Shown piece after piece: positions 34,231 to 44,065 of a DNA stretch of 64,000 nucleotides. A program made the translations under genes and the position numbers. The stretch is from contig NZ_JAKWFK010000002.1 of the NCBI RefSeq assembly GCF_029522115.1, forward strand, positions 248,001 to 312,000. Direction: 5' to 3'. This stretch comes from Trinickia sp. Y13. GTDB lineage: Bacteria; Pseudomonadota; Gammaproteobacteria; Burkholderiales; Burkholderiaceae. The notes beneath the pieces were generated by a model, which saw nothing but the letters and a program-made list of their open reading frames with translations, was not told where the DNA came from and ran no database searches. How positions within the stretch are numbered: position 1 is the stretch's first letter; the number at the start of each line of letters is the position of its first letter.

Positions 34231-36522
34231 ATGCAACTTGGCCGACACGGCAAAACGCTACTGCAAAACCTACGCAAGCTCTTCGGTGGCAACCACGTAG
34301 ACGCGAGCGACATACGGCCGACCAGCGAGTCGAGCGAGAAGTACACGGCAACGGCCTACGTCGCCTGGCAATTCGAGCACGACCTGACGACGTCGACGTT
34401 GAAAGGCAACGCCTCGGTTGCAAATGGCCATTTTGGCTATCGGGCCGCCGACTATCAAAACCATCTTCAACGGCTGTGTCAGCAGGCGGTGCACAGTCGA
34501 GACATTCGCGGCGCCTTCATGCAGCGTATCGATGCTGCTGGGGCCGGGGCGCTCGAATTGTCTTCGGCAGTCCAGCCGGTACATGATTTCGGCTCGTACT
34601 CACTGTTCCGTCAGTGCGGAGCCTGCACCGGAAGCGGGAGAATCGCGTGCGGCGCTTGCATCGGCAGAGGCAAAAGAAGTTGCGGCGGATGCGGTGGCGC
34701 CGGTTGGCACAACGAGACGATCACGCACACGCGCTGGAACGGTCACCGCCACGAAAGCTACTCGCAGGTAGTTCAGCGTACGTGTTCTTCGTGCGGCGGT
34801 GGCGGACGCGTCGTTTGCACGAGCTGCGGCGGCTCAGGTAAGCAAACGTGCAATGCATGCGCTGGACACGGCTTCTTCACGGATGTCTGCCACGTGAGGG
34901 CAATCGCCCGACCGACATGGCACGTACCAAAACATACTGGCCTGGCTGCGGACGCGTTGGTGCGTGCAATGGAGTCGAGGGGACCGCGCACGGTACGCGA
35001 ACTGGTGCCGCTCGACCTTGCCGGCAGCGAATACAGCGAAAGCGACCACTGGGTCGTGCGCTACACGGGCACGGCAGACGTCGTCGAACTAGGCATCGCC
35101 GTCGCTAGAGTCGACTACACGGTTGCCGCTGCGGGCACACATGTCATTCCGATCAAAACGCCGCCGGTGTTCGATCAGCTGTTGGCGCGCGAACTCGAGG
35201 ACATCGCATCGCTAGCAAGCGGGGCCAAACGCGGTCGTACGGGCATTCGTCGGCAGGCCAAACGCCTCTTCGCAGTGTTTCGCGGGGTCCCCATACTCGA
35301 CAACGCGTTGCAAAGCGTCGCGAAGCTAGGAAAGGATGCCCGCTCGAATCCTGCGCCTGCGGTAATTCGAGTCGCTGAGGGATTTATCTCGAGAGAGGCA
35401 GCGAGCGCAATTGCTACTGCGTTCCTGCATACTTTGGACAAGGTATCGCCGGCCAATTCACGTGCTGCCTGGGCATTGGTGGCACTCGTCCCGTCCATCG
35501 CAAGCTTTGTCTACGCGGCGAACGCCTTCACGGCGTTCTCGCCGGCCAATCCGCTGCATGCGGTCTTACCGCTATGTGTCGCCGTGGCGGGCGCGGCTGT
35601 GGCGATGCTCGTCGTGTCGCCGGCAGGCTGGATATTGAGCGCTGCGGTCAGTTCTCTCTTCAGGCTCAAGGTACCGCCCGAGTACCGGCAGCGCGGTCGC
35701 AACTGGGCGCCTTTCAAGGGCGCTTGCCTTTTCGCCATGTCGGCATCGTTCGTCGGCGCCCTCTACGGAGCGGCGGCAGCCATGCAATGGGTGCCGAATA
35801 TCCGGACCGTGACGACACCCGTTCTTGATTACGCGATTGCACATACGTCGCCGGGGAGCGGCGCGCACCGATTGTTCGCCGGGTTGGCCAACTCGACGCC
35901 GGCAACAGCGTCGGCCAGCACTGAACAGCCAGCCGACACTCGCCGCGCAGTACAACGTTTCCTGATCGCTCATGGCTATCTTCATGGGCAAGCCGACGGC
36001 AATTTCGGCCTGCTCACGACTGCGGCGATTGCCCGCTATGAGCGGCAGGAAACGCTCGATCCCTCGACTCCGCTTCCGCAGTTGCTAGCACACATGCGGA
36101 CGGCCACTCACCCCGCCCCTACCCCTCGCGGCGCCAAGCCAATCGTGCAACCGCCCGCGGAAAATCCGAGCCGAATGCCGATACAGCCTGAAGCGGTGGC
36201 ACGGTCAACGAGTCCCTCGCTGCGCAACCGAGTGGTAGCAGCGAATACGGTAGATAGTGCCCCTGTCGTTGCTTGCAAAGACGACGGAACGTTCTTCGGC
36301 AAGAAGGTATGCCAGAACCCCGCGTTGGCCGAAAGCTACCGACGCGAGCTCATGGAATACGAGGCGGCGCAACGGCGGCTGGGCGGCGTCGACAACGGAA
36401 TTCGGATCGAGCAGGAACGTTGGCTGGAGTCGGTTGTTCATGATTGCGTGAACACGCAATGCCTGACTTCCGCCTTCGATAAGCGGGCGGCGGACTTGAG
36501 CGCGCGATATCGCGGCGGCTAG
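34231..36522 (+). CDS. Chimeric membrane protein: DnaJ-type zinc motifs, peptidoglycan-binding-like and LprI-like parts
   Basis: A 763-residue protein of unknown function. Residues about 127-214 hold six CxxCxGxG motifs (CGACTGSG, CGACIGRG, CGGCGGAG, CSSCGGGG, CTSCGGSG, CNACAGHG), two more than DnaJ, with no J domain. Hydrophobic segments lie near 410-435, 443-480 and 498-520. Residues about 568-610 (TRRAVQRFLIAHGYLHGQAD, FGLLTTAAI) resemble a PG_binding_1 repeat, and about 678-760 (FGKKVCQNPAL, WLESVVHDCVNTQCLTSAF) resemble LprI/DUF1311. The ATG has no clear ribosome site and begins 22 bp after the IS3 remnant. The zinc part should face the cytoplasm and the C-terminal part the periplasm, by inference. 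Confidence 0.85.
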   Translation: MQLGRHGKTLLQNLRKLFGGNHVDASDIRPTSESSEKYTATAYVAWQFEHDLTTSTLKGNASVANGHFGYRAADYQNHLQRLCQQAVHSRDIRGAFMQRIDAAGAGALELSSAVQPVHDFGSYSLFRQCGACTGSGRIACGACIGRGKRSCGGCGGAGWHNETITHTRWNGHRHESYSQVVQRTCSSCGGGGRVVCTSCGGSGKQTCNACAGHGFFTDVCHVRAIARPTWHVPKHTGLAADALVRAMESRGPRTVRELVPLDLAGSEYSESDHWVVRYTGTADVVELGIAVARVDYTVAAAGTHVIPIKTPPVFDQLLARELEDIASLASGAKRGRTGIRRQAKRLFAVFRGVPILDNALQSVAKLGKDARSNPAPAVIRVAEGFISREAASAIATAFLHTLDKVSPANSRAAWALVALVPSIASFVYAANAFTAFSPANPLHAVLPLCVAVAGAAVAMLVVSPAGWILSAAVSSLFRLKVPPEYRQRGRNWAPFKGACLFAMSASFVGALYGAAAAMQWVPNIRTVTTPVLDYAIAHTSPGSGAHRLFAGLANSTPATASASTEQPADTRRAVQRFLIAHGYLHGQADGNFGLLTTAAIARYERQETLDPSTPLPQLLAHMRTATHPAPTPRGAKPIVQPPAENPSRMPIQPEAVARSTSPSLRNRVVAANTVDSAPVVACKDDGTFFGKKVCQNPALAESYRRELMEYEAAQRRLGGVDNGIRIEQERWLESVVHDCVNTQCLTSAFDKRAADLSARYRGG

Positions 36523-36593
36523 GGGACAGGCGCGGCTTTTTCGGCAAGCGGCCTCGTGCCAATGTACACGCTCAACGACAGATCGATTGACGC

Positions 36594-36803
36594 CTAGGCA
36601 TAAGGACCGGCTACGACGTATCTGCAGCCCTTCCGGCGCGTCACGATATCCAATAGGCTTGTTTCTACGCGGATCACCACGGCGATGCGCTCGCGAACGA
36701 GATGGATACTGGCCAACATTGCTTCCCGTATCGTAGCAGTTTGAGCAACATTTGTTGTGCGATCAACAACGCGCGTGAGCGTCTCGCCGGGAGTCAAAGG
36801 CAT
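36594..36803 (-). CDS. Doubtful small ORF, hypothetical
   Basis: A 69-residue frame (MPLTPGETLTRVVDRTTNVA start) with no recognised domain and no ribosome site. A longer version starting at 36893 would begin inside the ssb terminator and is not credible. The stretch 36523-36860 otherwise contains no gene; it is less GC-rich than the core genes around it. Confidence 0.2.
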   Translation of the reverse strand: MPLTPGETLTRVVDRTTNVAQTATIREAMLASIHLVRERIAVVIRVETSLLDIVTRRKGCRYVVAGPYA

Positions 36804-36860
36804 GAATGAGACGATATAGCGCTGACGGCAAAGCAAGTCAGCCACTCGGCGAACCGCGGA

Positions 36861-36922
36861 CCAAAAGAAAAAGGCCGGAAAAGCCGCACGCAATCCTTTG
36901 ATCGCGCTTGGTTTTTCCGGCC
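36861..36922 (-). terminator. Rho-independent terminator after ssb
   Basis: A perfect 10-bp inverted repeat (GGCCGGAAAA at 36873-36882, TTTTCCGGCC at 36913-36922) with a 30-nt loop. On the minus strand it is followed by TTTTTCTTTT (36863-36872). It lies 30 bp downstream of the ssb stop. The loop is longer than usual. Confidence 0.7.
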
Positions 36923-36952
36923 CGGGTTCAGCAGCCGATGGACGGCTTCCGC

Positions 36953-37486
36953 TTAGAACGGAATATCGTCATCCATATCATCGAGCCCGCCGCCCGCTGC
37001 GGGCTGGCTCGGCCGGCTAGCACCACCGCCGCCACCGCCACTCCCCCCGCTACGACCACCGCCGCCCATCGCGCGACCACCGCCACGCTGCTCGGCCGGC
37101 TCGCGGCTATAGCCGCCATCGTCCCCACCGCCCATGCCGCCGCCAGCACCGCCGCGGCCGCCAAGCATTTGCATTTGATCGGCGACGATCTCGGTCGAAT
37201 ACCGATCCTGCCCATCCTGCCCTTGCCACTTGCGCGTACGCAACCGGCCTTCGATATACACGGCCGAACCCTTCTTCAAATACTCGCCGACGATCTCGGC
37301 AAGGCGCCCGAAGAATGCAACGCGGTGCCACTCCGTCGCTTCCTTCATTTCGCCCGATGCCTTGTCCTTGTAGCGATCCGTCGTAGCCAGCCGGATATTG
37401 GCGATGGCGTCCCCGCTCGGCAGGTAACGAATTTCAGGATCGGCCCCGAGGTTGCCGACGAGGATGACCTTATTTACGGATGCCAT
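36953..37486 (-). CDS. ssb: Single-stranded DNA-binding protein
   Basis: A 177-residue SSB. The OB-fold covers residues 1-110 ([40 protein letters not shown]), followed by a long Gly/Ser/Arg-rich linker and the acidic tip DDMDDDIPF that binds partner proteins. It coats single-stranded DNA in replication, recombination and repair. It is downstream of the MFS gene by 74 bp and near uvrA, an order common in Burkholderia. Confidence 0.98.
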   Translation of the reverse strand: MASVNKVILVGNLGADPEIRYLPSGDAIANIRLATTDRYKDKASGEMKEATEWHRVAFFGRLAEIVGEYLKKGSAVYIEGRLRTRKWQGQDGQDRYSTEIVADQMQMLGGRGGAGGGMGGGDDGGYSREPAEQRGGGRAMGGGGRSGGSGGGGGGASRPSQPAAGGGLDDMDDDIPF

Positions 37487-37560
37487 GAGTCTCTCCAGTT
37501 AATCCATTGCGCGACGGCGCCCGCTGCCCGAGCGCCAAGCACGCGACGCGTAGAGCCGCG

Positions 37561-38745
37561 TCAAATCTTACGCACAGGCTTCATATTGGCGGCGATTATA
37601 AGCCAGCCCAGCACGAGGCCCGAGCATGCATAGAACACGGCGTCTTGACCGACCGACTTCATCAGCCAGCCGCCCACGACGCCACCCAACGCAAGGCCGA
37701 TCGACTGCGTCGTGTTGTACACACCCGCTGCCGCGCCCTTGCGCGTGCCGGGCGCAAGCTTCGACACGAGCGAAGGCTGCGACGCCTCGAGAATATTGAA
37801 ACCCAGGAAGTACACGAACAGAATCGCAGCCACGGACAAGATCGTATGCGGCGCCGTGCCGAGCAGCAATTGGCCGATCAGGATAAGCGTGATGGCGCCG
37901 CAGAGCACGGGCTTCATCTTGCCCCGTTTCTCGGCCGCGATAATGGCCGGCACCATCATGACGAACGAAAGGCCCATGACCGGCAAGTACACTTCCCAGT
38001 GCGAGGCGACAGGCAGGCCACCCGCCACGAGAATGCGCGGCACCACCAGAAACAGCGCCGTTTGGGTGGCGTGCAACACGAGCACGCCGAAATTCAACCG
38101 CAGCAGCTCGACGTTGCGCAGCACCTCCGCGAACGGCGCACGCACGTGCACGGGCTTGGGCGCGTCGGGCACGACCCACAGCACCACGCCGATGGCGAGC
38201 AGCGACAACCCGCCCACGAGCGCGAACAAGCCGTTCATCCCAACCCACTGATAGACGATCGGCGCGCCGACGATCGCCACGGCAAACGAGATGCCGATGC
38301 TGCCGCCCACCATCGCCATCGCCTTCGTGCGGTGCTCCTCGGCCGTCAGATCGGCGATGAACGCGATCACGGCGGAAGATACCGCCCCCATGCCCTGAAT
38401 CACGCGGCCCACGATGATCCACGTCATATCGTGAGCCATCGCCGCGACGAAGCTGCCGAGCGCGAAGATCAACAAGCCGGTGGCGATGACGGGCTTGCGC
38501 CCGAGCTTGTCGGACGCCCAGCCGTAAAAGATGTACAAGAGCGACTGCGTCACGCCGTACGCGCCGAGCGCGATGCCCACGAGCAGGACGTTTTCGCCGC
38601 CGGGGATCGTCTTCGCGTACACCGAGAAGACGGGCATGATCATGAACAGGCCCAGCATGCGCAGCGCAAAAATGCCGGCAAGCGAAACCGTGGCGCGCAA
38701 CTCGGGCGCGCTCATACGCGAGGATGTAACGGACGGATTCGACAT
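37561..38745 (-). CDS. MFS transporter (YajR/DHA1-like)
   Basis: A 394-residue inner-membrane carrier with 12 predicted helices. Motifs include FYGWASDKLGRKPVI (loop 2-3, motif A) and GAPIVYQWVGMNGLFAL at helix 5. The start at 38745 (MSNPSVTSS) gives a normal cytoplasmic N-terminus; MSAPEL at 38715 is an alternative. Substrate is unknown. It is divergent from uvrA and followed by ssb on the same strand. Confidence 0.9.
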   Translation of the reverse strand: MSNPSVTSSRMSAPELRATVSLAGIFALRMLGLFMIMPVFSVYAKTIPGGENVLLVGIALGAYGVTQSLLYIFYGWASDKLGRKPVIATGLLIFALGSFVAAMAHDMTWIIVGRVIQGMGAVSSAVIAFIADLTAEEHRTKAMAMVGGSIGISFAVAIVGAPIVYQWVGMNGLFALVGGLSLLAIGVVLWVVPDAPKPVHVRAPFAEVLRNVELLRLNFGVLVLHATQTALFLVVPRILVAGGLPVASHWEVYLPVMGLSFVMMVPAIIAAEKRGKMKPVLCGAITLILIGQLLLGTAPHTILSVAAILFVYFLGFNILEASQPSLVSKLAPGTRKGAAAGVYNTTQSIGLALGGVVGGWLMKSVGQDAVFYACSGLVLGWLIIAANMKPVRKI

Positions 38746-39023
38746 CGGAAGCGAGCGTGGAAGAAACCGGGGCGACGCCTTTAGGCCACAGCCAGCCCCC
38801 AAGTGAATCCCGTTCGGGCCGCCCCCGCAAGAGGACTTCCCCCTAAGGGCCGGCTTTCGGTGCGCCTTTGGGCGCCGGGCCGCCTCGAGCGCGGCAACCC
38901 GCCGGGGGCTGCAAATATAGCGAGCGTGGGCTCATGCGCTCCCGCCCGCTGTAAGGACGCTGTAACGGCGGTCTGGAAAAGTCGTTATAGTAGCAGGTTT
39001 GGCCCCCTCCCTTCCCCAGGTTC
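38746..39023. other. Divergent MFS/uvrA intergenic region with repeat-like sequence
   Basis: No gene. The part 38790-38925 is rich in short inverted GC blocks (CCCCCAAGT, ACTTCCCCCTAAGGGCC, GGGCGCCGGGCC) of the kind seen as dispersed intergenic repeats in Burkholderiales. TATAGT (38985-38990) is a plausible uvrA -10. No CTGT-N8-ACAG LexA box was found. Confidence 0.4.
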
Positions 39024-41885
39024 ATGGAACAGATTCGTATCCGTGGGGCGCGCACCCACAACCTGAAGAACGTCAATCTCGATCTGCCCCGCCACCAGCT
39101 CATCGTGATCACCGGCTTGTCCGGTTCGGGCAAGTCGTCGCTGGCGTTCGACACCCTCTATGCAGAGGGTCAGCGTCGTTACGTGGAGAGCCTTTCGGCC
39201 TACGCGCGCCAGTTCCTGCAACTGATGGAGAAGCCCGATGTCGACCTGATCGAGGGCCTGTCGCCCGCCATCTCGATCGAGCAAAAGGCGACGTCGCACA
39301 ATCCGCGCTCGACGGTCGGCACAGTCACCGAAATTCACGACTATTTGCGTTTGCTCTATGCGCGCGTCGGCACGCCGTACTGCCCCGAGCACGAGATCGC
39401 GCTTGAGGCGCAAAGCGTCTCGCAAATGGTCGACGCCGCCCTCGCCCTGCCCGAGGAAACGAAGCTCATGATCCTCGCCCCCGTGGTGGCGAACCGCAAG
39501 GGCGAGCACGCGGAGCTATTCGAGCAAATGCAGGCGCAAGGCTTCATCCGGTTCCGGATTCGCTCGGGAGGCGGCACGGCCAACGAAGGCTCGGCGCACA
39601 TCTACGACGTCGATTCCCTGCCCAAGCTCAAAAAGAACGACAAGCATTCGATCGATGTCGTCGTCGATCGGCTGAAGGTACGTCCCGATATGAAGCAGCG
39701 CTTGGCCGAATCGTTCGAAACGGCCTTGCGCCTGGCCGACGGCCGCGCGATCGCGCTCGAAATGGATACGGATAAAGAGCACCTATTCAGCTCGAAATTC
39801 GCCTGCCCGATCTGCTCGTACTCGCTGCCCGAACTCGAGCCGCGCCTGTTCTCGTTCAATAATCCGATGGGCGCATGCCCGGATTGCGACGGACTAGGCC
39901 AAATCACGTTCTTCGATCCGAAGCGCGTCGTCGCGCATCCGTCGCTGTCGCTCGCGGCCGGCGCGGTCAAAGGCTGGGACCGCCGCAATCAGTTCTACTT
40001 CCAGATGCTGCAAAGCCTCGCGGCGTTCTACGAATTCGAGATCGATACACCCTTCGAGGATTTGCCGGAGAAAATCCGCAAGCTGATCCTGTTCGGCTCG
40101 GGCAAGGAGCAAATCCCGTTCTCGTATATCAACGAGCGCGGGCGCGCGACCGTGCGCGAGCATGTGTTCGAAGGCATCATTCCGAATCTCGAGCGCCGCT
40201 ATCGCGAAACGGATTCGGCTGCCGTGCGCGAAGAGCTCGCGAAGTATCAGAACAATCAAGCCTGCCCCTCTTGCAACGGCACTCGCCTGCGCCGCGAGGC
40301 GCGCTTCGTGCGGCTCGGGATGGACGGCGACGCGCGCGCGATCTACGAAGTGAGCGGCTGGCCGTTGCGCGACGCGCTCGGCTACTTCCAAACGCTCAAG
40401 CTCGAAGGCGCCAAGCGCGAGATCGGCGAGAAAGTCGTCAAGGAAATCGTCGCGCGCCTGATGTTCCTCAACAACGTCGGGCTCGATTACCTTTCGCTCG
40501 AGCGCAGCGCCGATACGCTCTCGGGCGGCGAGGCGCAGCGCATTCGCCTCGCCTCCCAAATCGGCTCGGGTTTGACGGGCGTCATGTACGTGCTCGACGA
40601 ACCCTCGATCGGCCTGCATCAGCGCGACAACGACCGTCTGATCGCAACGCTCAAGCATCTGCGCGATCTGGGCAATTCGGTCATCGTCGTCGAACACGAC
40701 GAGGACATGATCCGTATGGCCGATTATGTCGTCGACATGGGTCCGGGCGCGGGGGAGCACGGCGGCATGATCATCGCCGAAGGCACGCCGGGCGAAGTGC
40801 AGGAAGATCCGGCTTCGCTGACGGGCCAATACCTCGCGGGCGAGCGCCGCATCGAGTTTCCCGATGAGCGCAAAGAGCCCGACGAGCGGCGTCTGCGCAT
40901 CGTCGAGGCGTACGGCAACAACTTGAAGCGCGTCACGCTCGACCTGCCGGTGGGGCTCTTGACCTGCGTCACGGGCGTCTCGGGCTCGGGCAAGTCCACG
41001 CTGATCAACGACACGCTGTATCACGCGGTCGCCCAGCATTTGTACGGCTCGTCGACCGAACCGGCTCCCTACGAGCAAATCGAGGGGTTGGAGCACTTCG
41101 ACAAGGTCATCAACGTCGATCAATCGCCGATCGGCCGCACGCCGCGCTCGAATCCTGCCACGTACACGGGGCTGTTCACGCCGATCCGGGAGCTGTTCGC
41201 GGGCGTGCCCGCCGCGAAGGAACGCGGCTACGACCCGGGCCGGTTCTCGTTCAACGTCAAAGGCGGCCGCTGCGAGGCTTGCCAGGGCGACGGCGTGCTG
41301 AAGGTGGAAATGCACTTTCTGCCCGACGTCTACGTTCCCTGCGACGTCTGTCACGGCAAGCGCTACAACCGCGAAACGCTCGACGTTCAGTACAAAGGCA
41401 AGAACATCAGCGAAGTGCTCGATATGACGGTCGAGCATGCACACGAGTTCTTCGGCGCCGTGCCCGTGATCGCCCGCAAGCTCAAGACCCTGCTCGATGT
41501 GGGCCTGGGCTATATCCGGCTCGGCCAATCGGCGACGACGCTCTCGGGCGGCGAGGCGCAGCGCGTCAAGCTGTCGCTCGAGCTGTCCAAGCGCGACACG
41601 GGCCGCACGCTATACATTCTCGACGAGCCCACCACGGGGCTGCACTTCCACGACATCGCATTGCTACTGGAAGTCATCCACCGGTTGCGAGATCATGGCA
41701 ATACCGTGGTCATCATCGAGCATAATCTCGATGTGATCAAAACTGCCGACTGGGTCATCGATCTCGGTCCGGAAGGCGGTGCGGGCGGCGGGCAAATCAT
41801 CGCTCAAGGCCGGCCGGAGCAGATTGCAAAATCAAAGGCGAGCTTTACGGGACGGTATCTCGCGCCGCTGCTCGATCGCCGGTAA
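39024..41885 (+). CDS. uvrA: UvrA, excinuclease ABC subunit A
   Basis: A 953-residue ABC-type ATPase that finds DNA damage in nucleotide excision repair. Both nucleotide-binding halves are complete: Walker [10 protein letters not shown] near residue 31 and [10 protein letters not shown] near 650, with two LSGGEAQR signatures. The zinc modules are [14 protein letters not shown] then CPDC, and CEACQGDG with CDVCHGKR. Length is normal. It is divergent from the MFS-ssb pair. Confidence 0.99.
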   Translation: MEQIRIRGARTHNLKNVNLDLPRHQLIVITGLSGSGKSSLAFDTLYAEGQRRYVESLSAYARQFLQLMEKPDVDLIEGLSPAISIEQKATSHNPRSTVGTVTEIHDYLRLLYARVGTPYCPEHEIALEAQSVSQMVDAALALPEETKLMILAPVVANRKGEHAELFEQMQAQGFIRFRIRSGGGTANEGSAHIYDVDSLPKLKKNDKHSIDVVVDRLKVRPDMKQRLAESFETALRLADGRAIALEMDTDKEHLFSSKFACPICSYSLPELEPRLFSFNNPMGACPDCDGLGQITFFDPKRVVAHPSLSLAAGAVKGWDRRNQFYFQMLQSLAAFYEFEIDTPFEDLPEKIRKLILFGSGKEQIPFSYINERGRATVREHVFEGIIPNLERRYRETDSAAVREELAKYQNNQACPSCNGTRLRREARFVRLGMDGDARAIYEVSGWPLRDALGYFQTLKLEGAKREIGEKVVKEIVARLMFLNNVGLDYLSLERSADTLSGGEAQRIRLASQIGSGLTGVMYVLDEPSIGLHQRDNDRLIATLKHLRDLGNSVIVVEHDEDMIRMADYVVDMGPGAGEHGGMIIAEGTPGEVQEDPASLTGQYLAGERRIEFPDERKEPDERRLRIVEAYGNNLKRVTLDLPVGLLTCVTGVSGSGKSTLINDTLYHAVAQHLYGSSTEPAPYEQIEGLEHFDKVINVDQSPIGRTPRSNPATYTGLFTPIRELFAGVPAAKERGYDPGRFSFNVKGGRCEACQGDGVLKVEMHFLPDVYVPCDVCHGKRYNRETLDVQYKGKNISEVLDMTVEHAHEFFGAVPVIARKLKTLLDVGLGYIRLGQSATTLSGGEAQRVKLSLELSKRDTGRTLYILDEPTTGLHFHDIALLLEVIHRLRDHGNTVVIIEHNLDVIKTADWVIDLGPEGGAGGGQIIAQGRPEQIAKSKASFTGRYLAPLLDRR

Positions 41886-41948
41886 ACGCGGCGCTCGTTC
41901 GCGGTTGCGCGTCACGCCGCCCGACATCGGTTGGAGACCAGACATATC

Positions 41949-43034
41949 ATGGCTAAGCGCAACGAGGCTCCCGAAGACACCCGCATTCGGGAGGTCGTCG
42001 GACGTCCCGTGCGGCTCAGCAGCGACATGAGCTTGCCGACGCTGTCGGCAGTGGAGATCGGCAGCTATCTACTCGCCTTCGTCGGCATGTGGGCCGTTCT
42101 GCACTTCAAGCTACTCGGCGCGCTGCTCGCCGGCATGCTCGTCTATCAGCTCGTCCACACGATCGCGCCCGGCATCGCGCGCCACATGTCCAACCAACGC
42201 GCGCGCTGGGTCGCGGTCGTGGTCATCGCGACCGTCGTCGTCGGAGGATTGGCGGGCCTCTCGATCGGCATCGTCGAGCACTTCGAGCACGCGGTGCCGA
42301 ACATTCAAAACTTGCTCGACCAGGTCATGCAAATCGTCGATCAAGCGCGCTCGCGCTCGCCCGATTGGCTCTCCGCCATGCTGCCGGGCGATGTCTCGCA
42401 GATGAAAGAAAAGGCCGGGATGCTCGTGCATACGCACATGGAGCAACTACAACAAGGCGGCAAGAACGTTGCGCGGGGCTTCGGCCATGTCCTGTTCGGG
42501 ATGATCATCGGCGCGATGATCGCCATCACGAGCGAGCGTCATATTCAGCGGCTGCCGCTGTCCAGGGCGCTCGCCGCGCGCGCCTCGCGCTTTGCGGATG
42601 CATTTCGGCGGATCGTGTTCGCGCAGGTCAAGATATCGACGATCAACGCGGTGTTCACGGCGCTTTACTTGCTGATCGCGTTACCGGTTTTTCATGAGCG
42701 GCTGCCGCTCTCGAAGACGCTCGTGCTCGTCACGTTCATCGCAGGGCTGCTGCCGGTGATCGGCAATCTGATCTCGAACACGCTGATCGTCGCGGTCTCG
42801 CTCGCGGTCAGCCTGCCAACGGCCATTTCCTCGCTCGTCTTTCTCGTGCTGATCCACAAGTTCGAATATTTCCTGAATGCGCGGATCGTCGGCGGACAAA
42901 TCGAGGCGCGCGCTTGGGAACTGCTGCTGGCCATGCTCGTCATGGAAGCGGCGGCGGGCGTGCCGGGGCTCATCGCGGCGCCGATCTTCTACGCTTACAT
43001 CAAACGCGAACTCGTTTATCTGCGGCTCGTTTAA
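41949..43034 (+). CDS. AI-2E family transporter (PerM/TqsA-like)
   Basis: A 361-residue polytopic inner-membrane protein of the AI-2E transporter family, with about 8 helices and the conserved C-terminal LVTFIAGLLPVIGNLISNT and EYFLNARIVGGQI. Members include TqsA and a sodium/proton antiporter in haloalkaliphiles, so the substrate is unclear. A GGAGA site stands 11 bp before the chosen ATG (MAKRNEAPE); an ATG six codons earlier is the alternative. It follows uvrA by 63 bp on the same strand. Confidence 0.88.
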   Translation: MAKRNEAPEDTRIREVVGRPVRLSSDMSLPTLSAVEIGSYLLAFVGMWAVLHFKLLGALLAGMLVYQLVHTIAPGIARHMSNQRARWVAVVVIATVVVGGLAGLSIGIVEHFEHAVPNIQNLLDQVMQIVDQARSRSPDWLSAMLPGDVSQMKEKAGMLVHTHMEQLQQGGKNVARGFGHVLFGMIIGAMIAITSERHIQRLPLSRALAARASRFADAFRRIVFAQVKISTINAVFTALYLLIALPVFHERLPLSKTLVLVTFIAGLLPVIGNLISNTLIVAVSLAVSLPTAISSLVFLVLIHKFEYFLNARIVGGQIEARAWELLLAMLVMEAAAGVPGLIAAPIFYAYIKRELVYLRLV

Positions 43035-43139
43035 GGTTGGCGCGCTCTCAAGGTCCCGCCAATACCTGCGTCTCGAACGATCGATGGGTCGTCCAAGACG
43101 CACGGCACGTTCATCCGCCGTTGCCGATCGCTCGCGCGC

Positions 43140-44009
43140 TCAACGAAACACGACCGTTTTCGTCCCATTCAACACGATCCGATGCTCGACGTGCCACTTC
43201 ACCGCGCGCGCTAGTGTCACGCACTCGACGTCGCGGCCGATCGCGGTCAGTTGGTCGGGCGTCATGCTGTGATCGACGCGCTCCACTTCCTGCTCGATGA
43301 TCGGACCTTCGTCCAGGTCGGTCGTGACGTAATGGGCGGTCGCGCCGATCAACTTCACGCCCCGATCGAACGCCTGGTAGTACGGCTTCGCACCCTTGAA
43401 GCTCGGCAAGAACGAGTGATGGATATTGATCGCCCGGCCCGACAAGTGCTCGCACAAGTTCGGCGACAAGATCTGCATATAGCGCGCGAGCACGACCAGA
43501 TCCGCCGCGTGTTGATCGATCACTTCGAGCACGCGCGCCTCTTGCGCGGCTTTGGCAGCGCCAGTCGAATCCACCAGCGGGAAGTGATGAAACGGAATGT
43601 CGTAACTCGCCGCGAGCTGATAGAAATCTTTGTGATTCGAAATGATCGCGGCAATCTCGATCGGCAGTTGACCCGTGCGATAGCGGAACAGCAAGTCGTT
43701 CAAGCAATGGCCGATCTTCGAGACCATGATGACGACCTTCGGCTTGAGCGCCGCGTCGTGGATCTCCGATCGCATCGAAAACTCCGCGGCCAGCGGCGCG
43801 AACGCCTCGCGCAGCGCATCGAGCCCCGGGTCGCCGCCCACTTGTTGAAAGTGCACGCGCATGAAAAATTCGCCCGTGCGGCTATCTCCGAATTGCGCCG
43901 AGTCGAGAATATTGGCGCCGCGCTCGAACAAGAAACCCGATACCGCGTGGACGATGCCCGGCCGATCGGGGCACGATAGTTTCAAGATGAAGCTGTGTTG
44001 GGTCGACAT
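43140..44009 (-). CDS. purU: PurU, formyltetrahydrofolate deformylase
   Basis: A 289-residue enzyme that hydrolyses 10-formyl-THF to formate and THF, balancing one-carbon pools. It has an N-terminal ACT domain (FILKLSCPDRPGIVHAVSGF) and a formyltransferase-like catalytic domain with the signature HHSFLPSFKGAKPYYQAFDR and GATAHYVTTDLDEGPII, including the catalytic Asn/His/Asp (INIHHS, LDEGP). The neighbour on the same strand upstream is separated, so it is probably a single gene. Confidence 0.97.
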   Translation of the reverse strand: MSTQHSFILKLSCPDRPGIVHAVSGFLFERGANILDSAQFGDSRTGEFFMRVHFQQVGGDPGLDALREAFAPLAAEFSMRSEIHDAALKPKVVIMVSKIGHCLNDLLFRYRTGQLPIEIAAIISNHKDFYQLAASYDIPFHHFPLVDSTGAAKAAQEARVLEVIDQHAADLVVLARYMQILSPNLCEHLSGRAINIHHSFLPSFKGAKPYYQAFDRGVKLIGATAHYVTTDLDEGPIIEQEVERVDHSMTPDQLTAIGRDVECVTLARAVKWHVEHRIVLNGTKTVVFR

Positions 44010-44065
44010 GACCGAGTTGACTCCTGTGTTTGATCCCTGCCGCGGCGCTTGCGTATCGAGCGCAT

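Noticed and set aside
22150-36522. Prophage or integrative element
   Set aside because: No integrase, phage structural, conjugation or toxin-antitoxin gene was found; only one IS3 remnant supports mobility.
36594-36893. 99-codon minus-strand gene starting at 36893
   Set aside because: Its start lies inside the loop of the ssb terminator and the first 30 residues look non-coding; only a doubtful shorter form is listed.
37507-38784. 425-codon plus-strand frame rich in His, Asp and Arg
   Set aside because: Antisense to the MFS transporter; composition is that of a complementary frame of hydrophobic codons.
38930-39010. Possible LexA (SOS) box before uvrA
   Set aside because: CTGTAA occurs twice, but there is no matching ACAG half-site at the right distance.
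39894-41528. 544-codon minus-strand frame
   Set aside because: Antisense to uvrA, with shadow composition and no recognisable domain.
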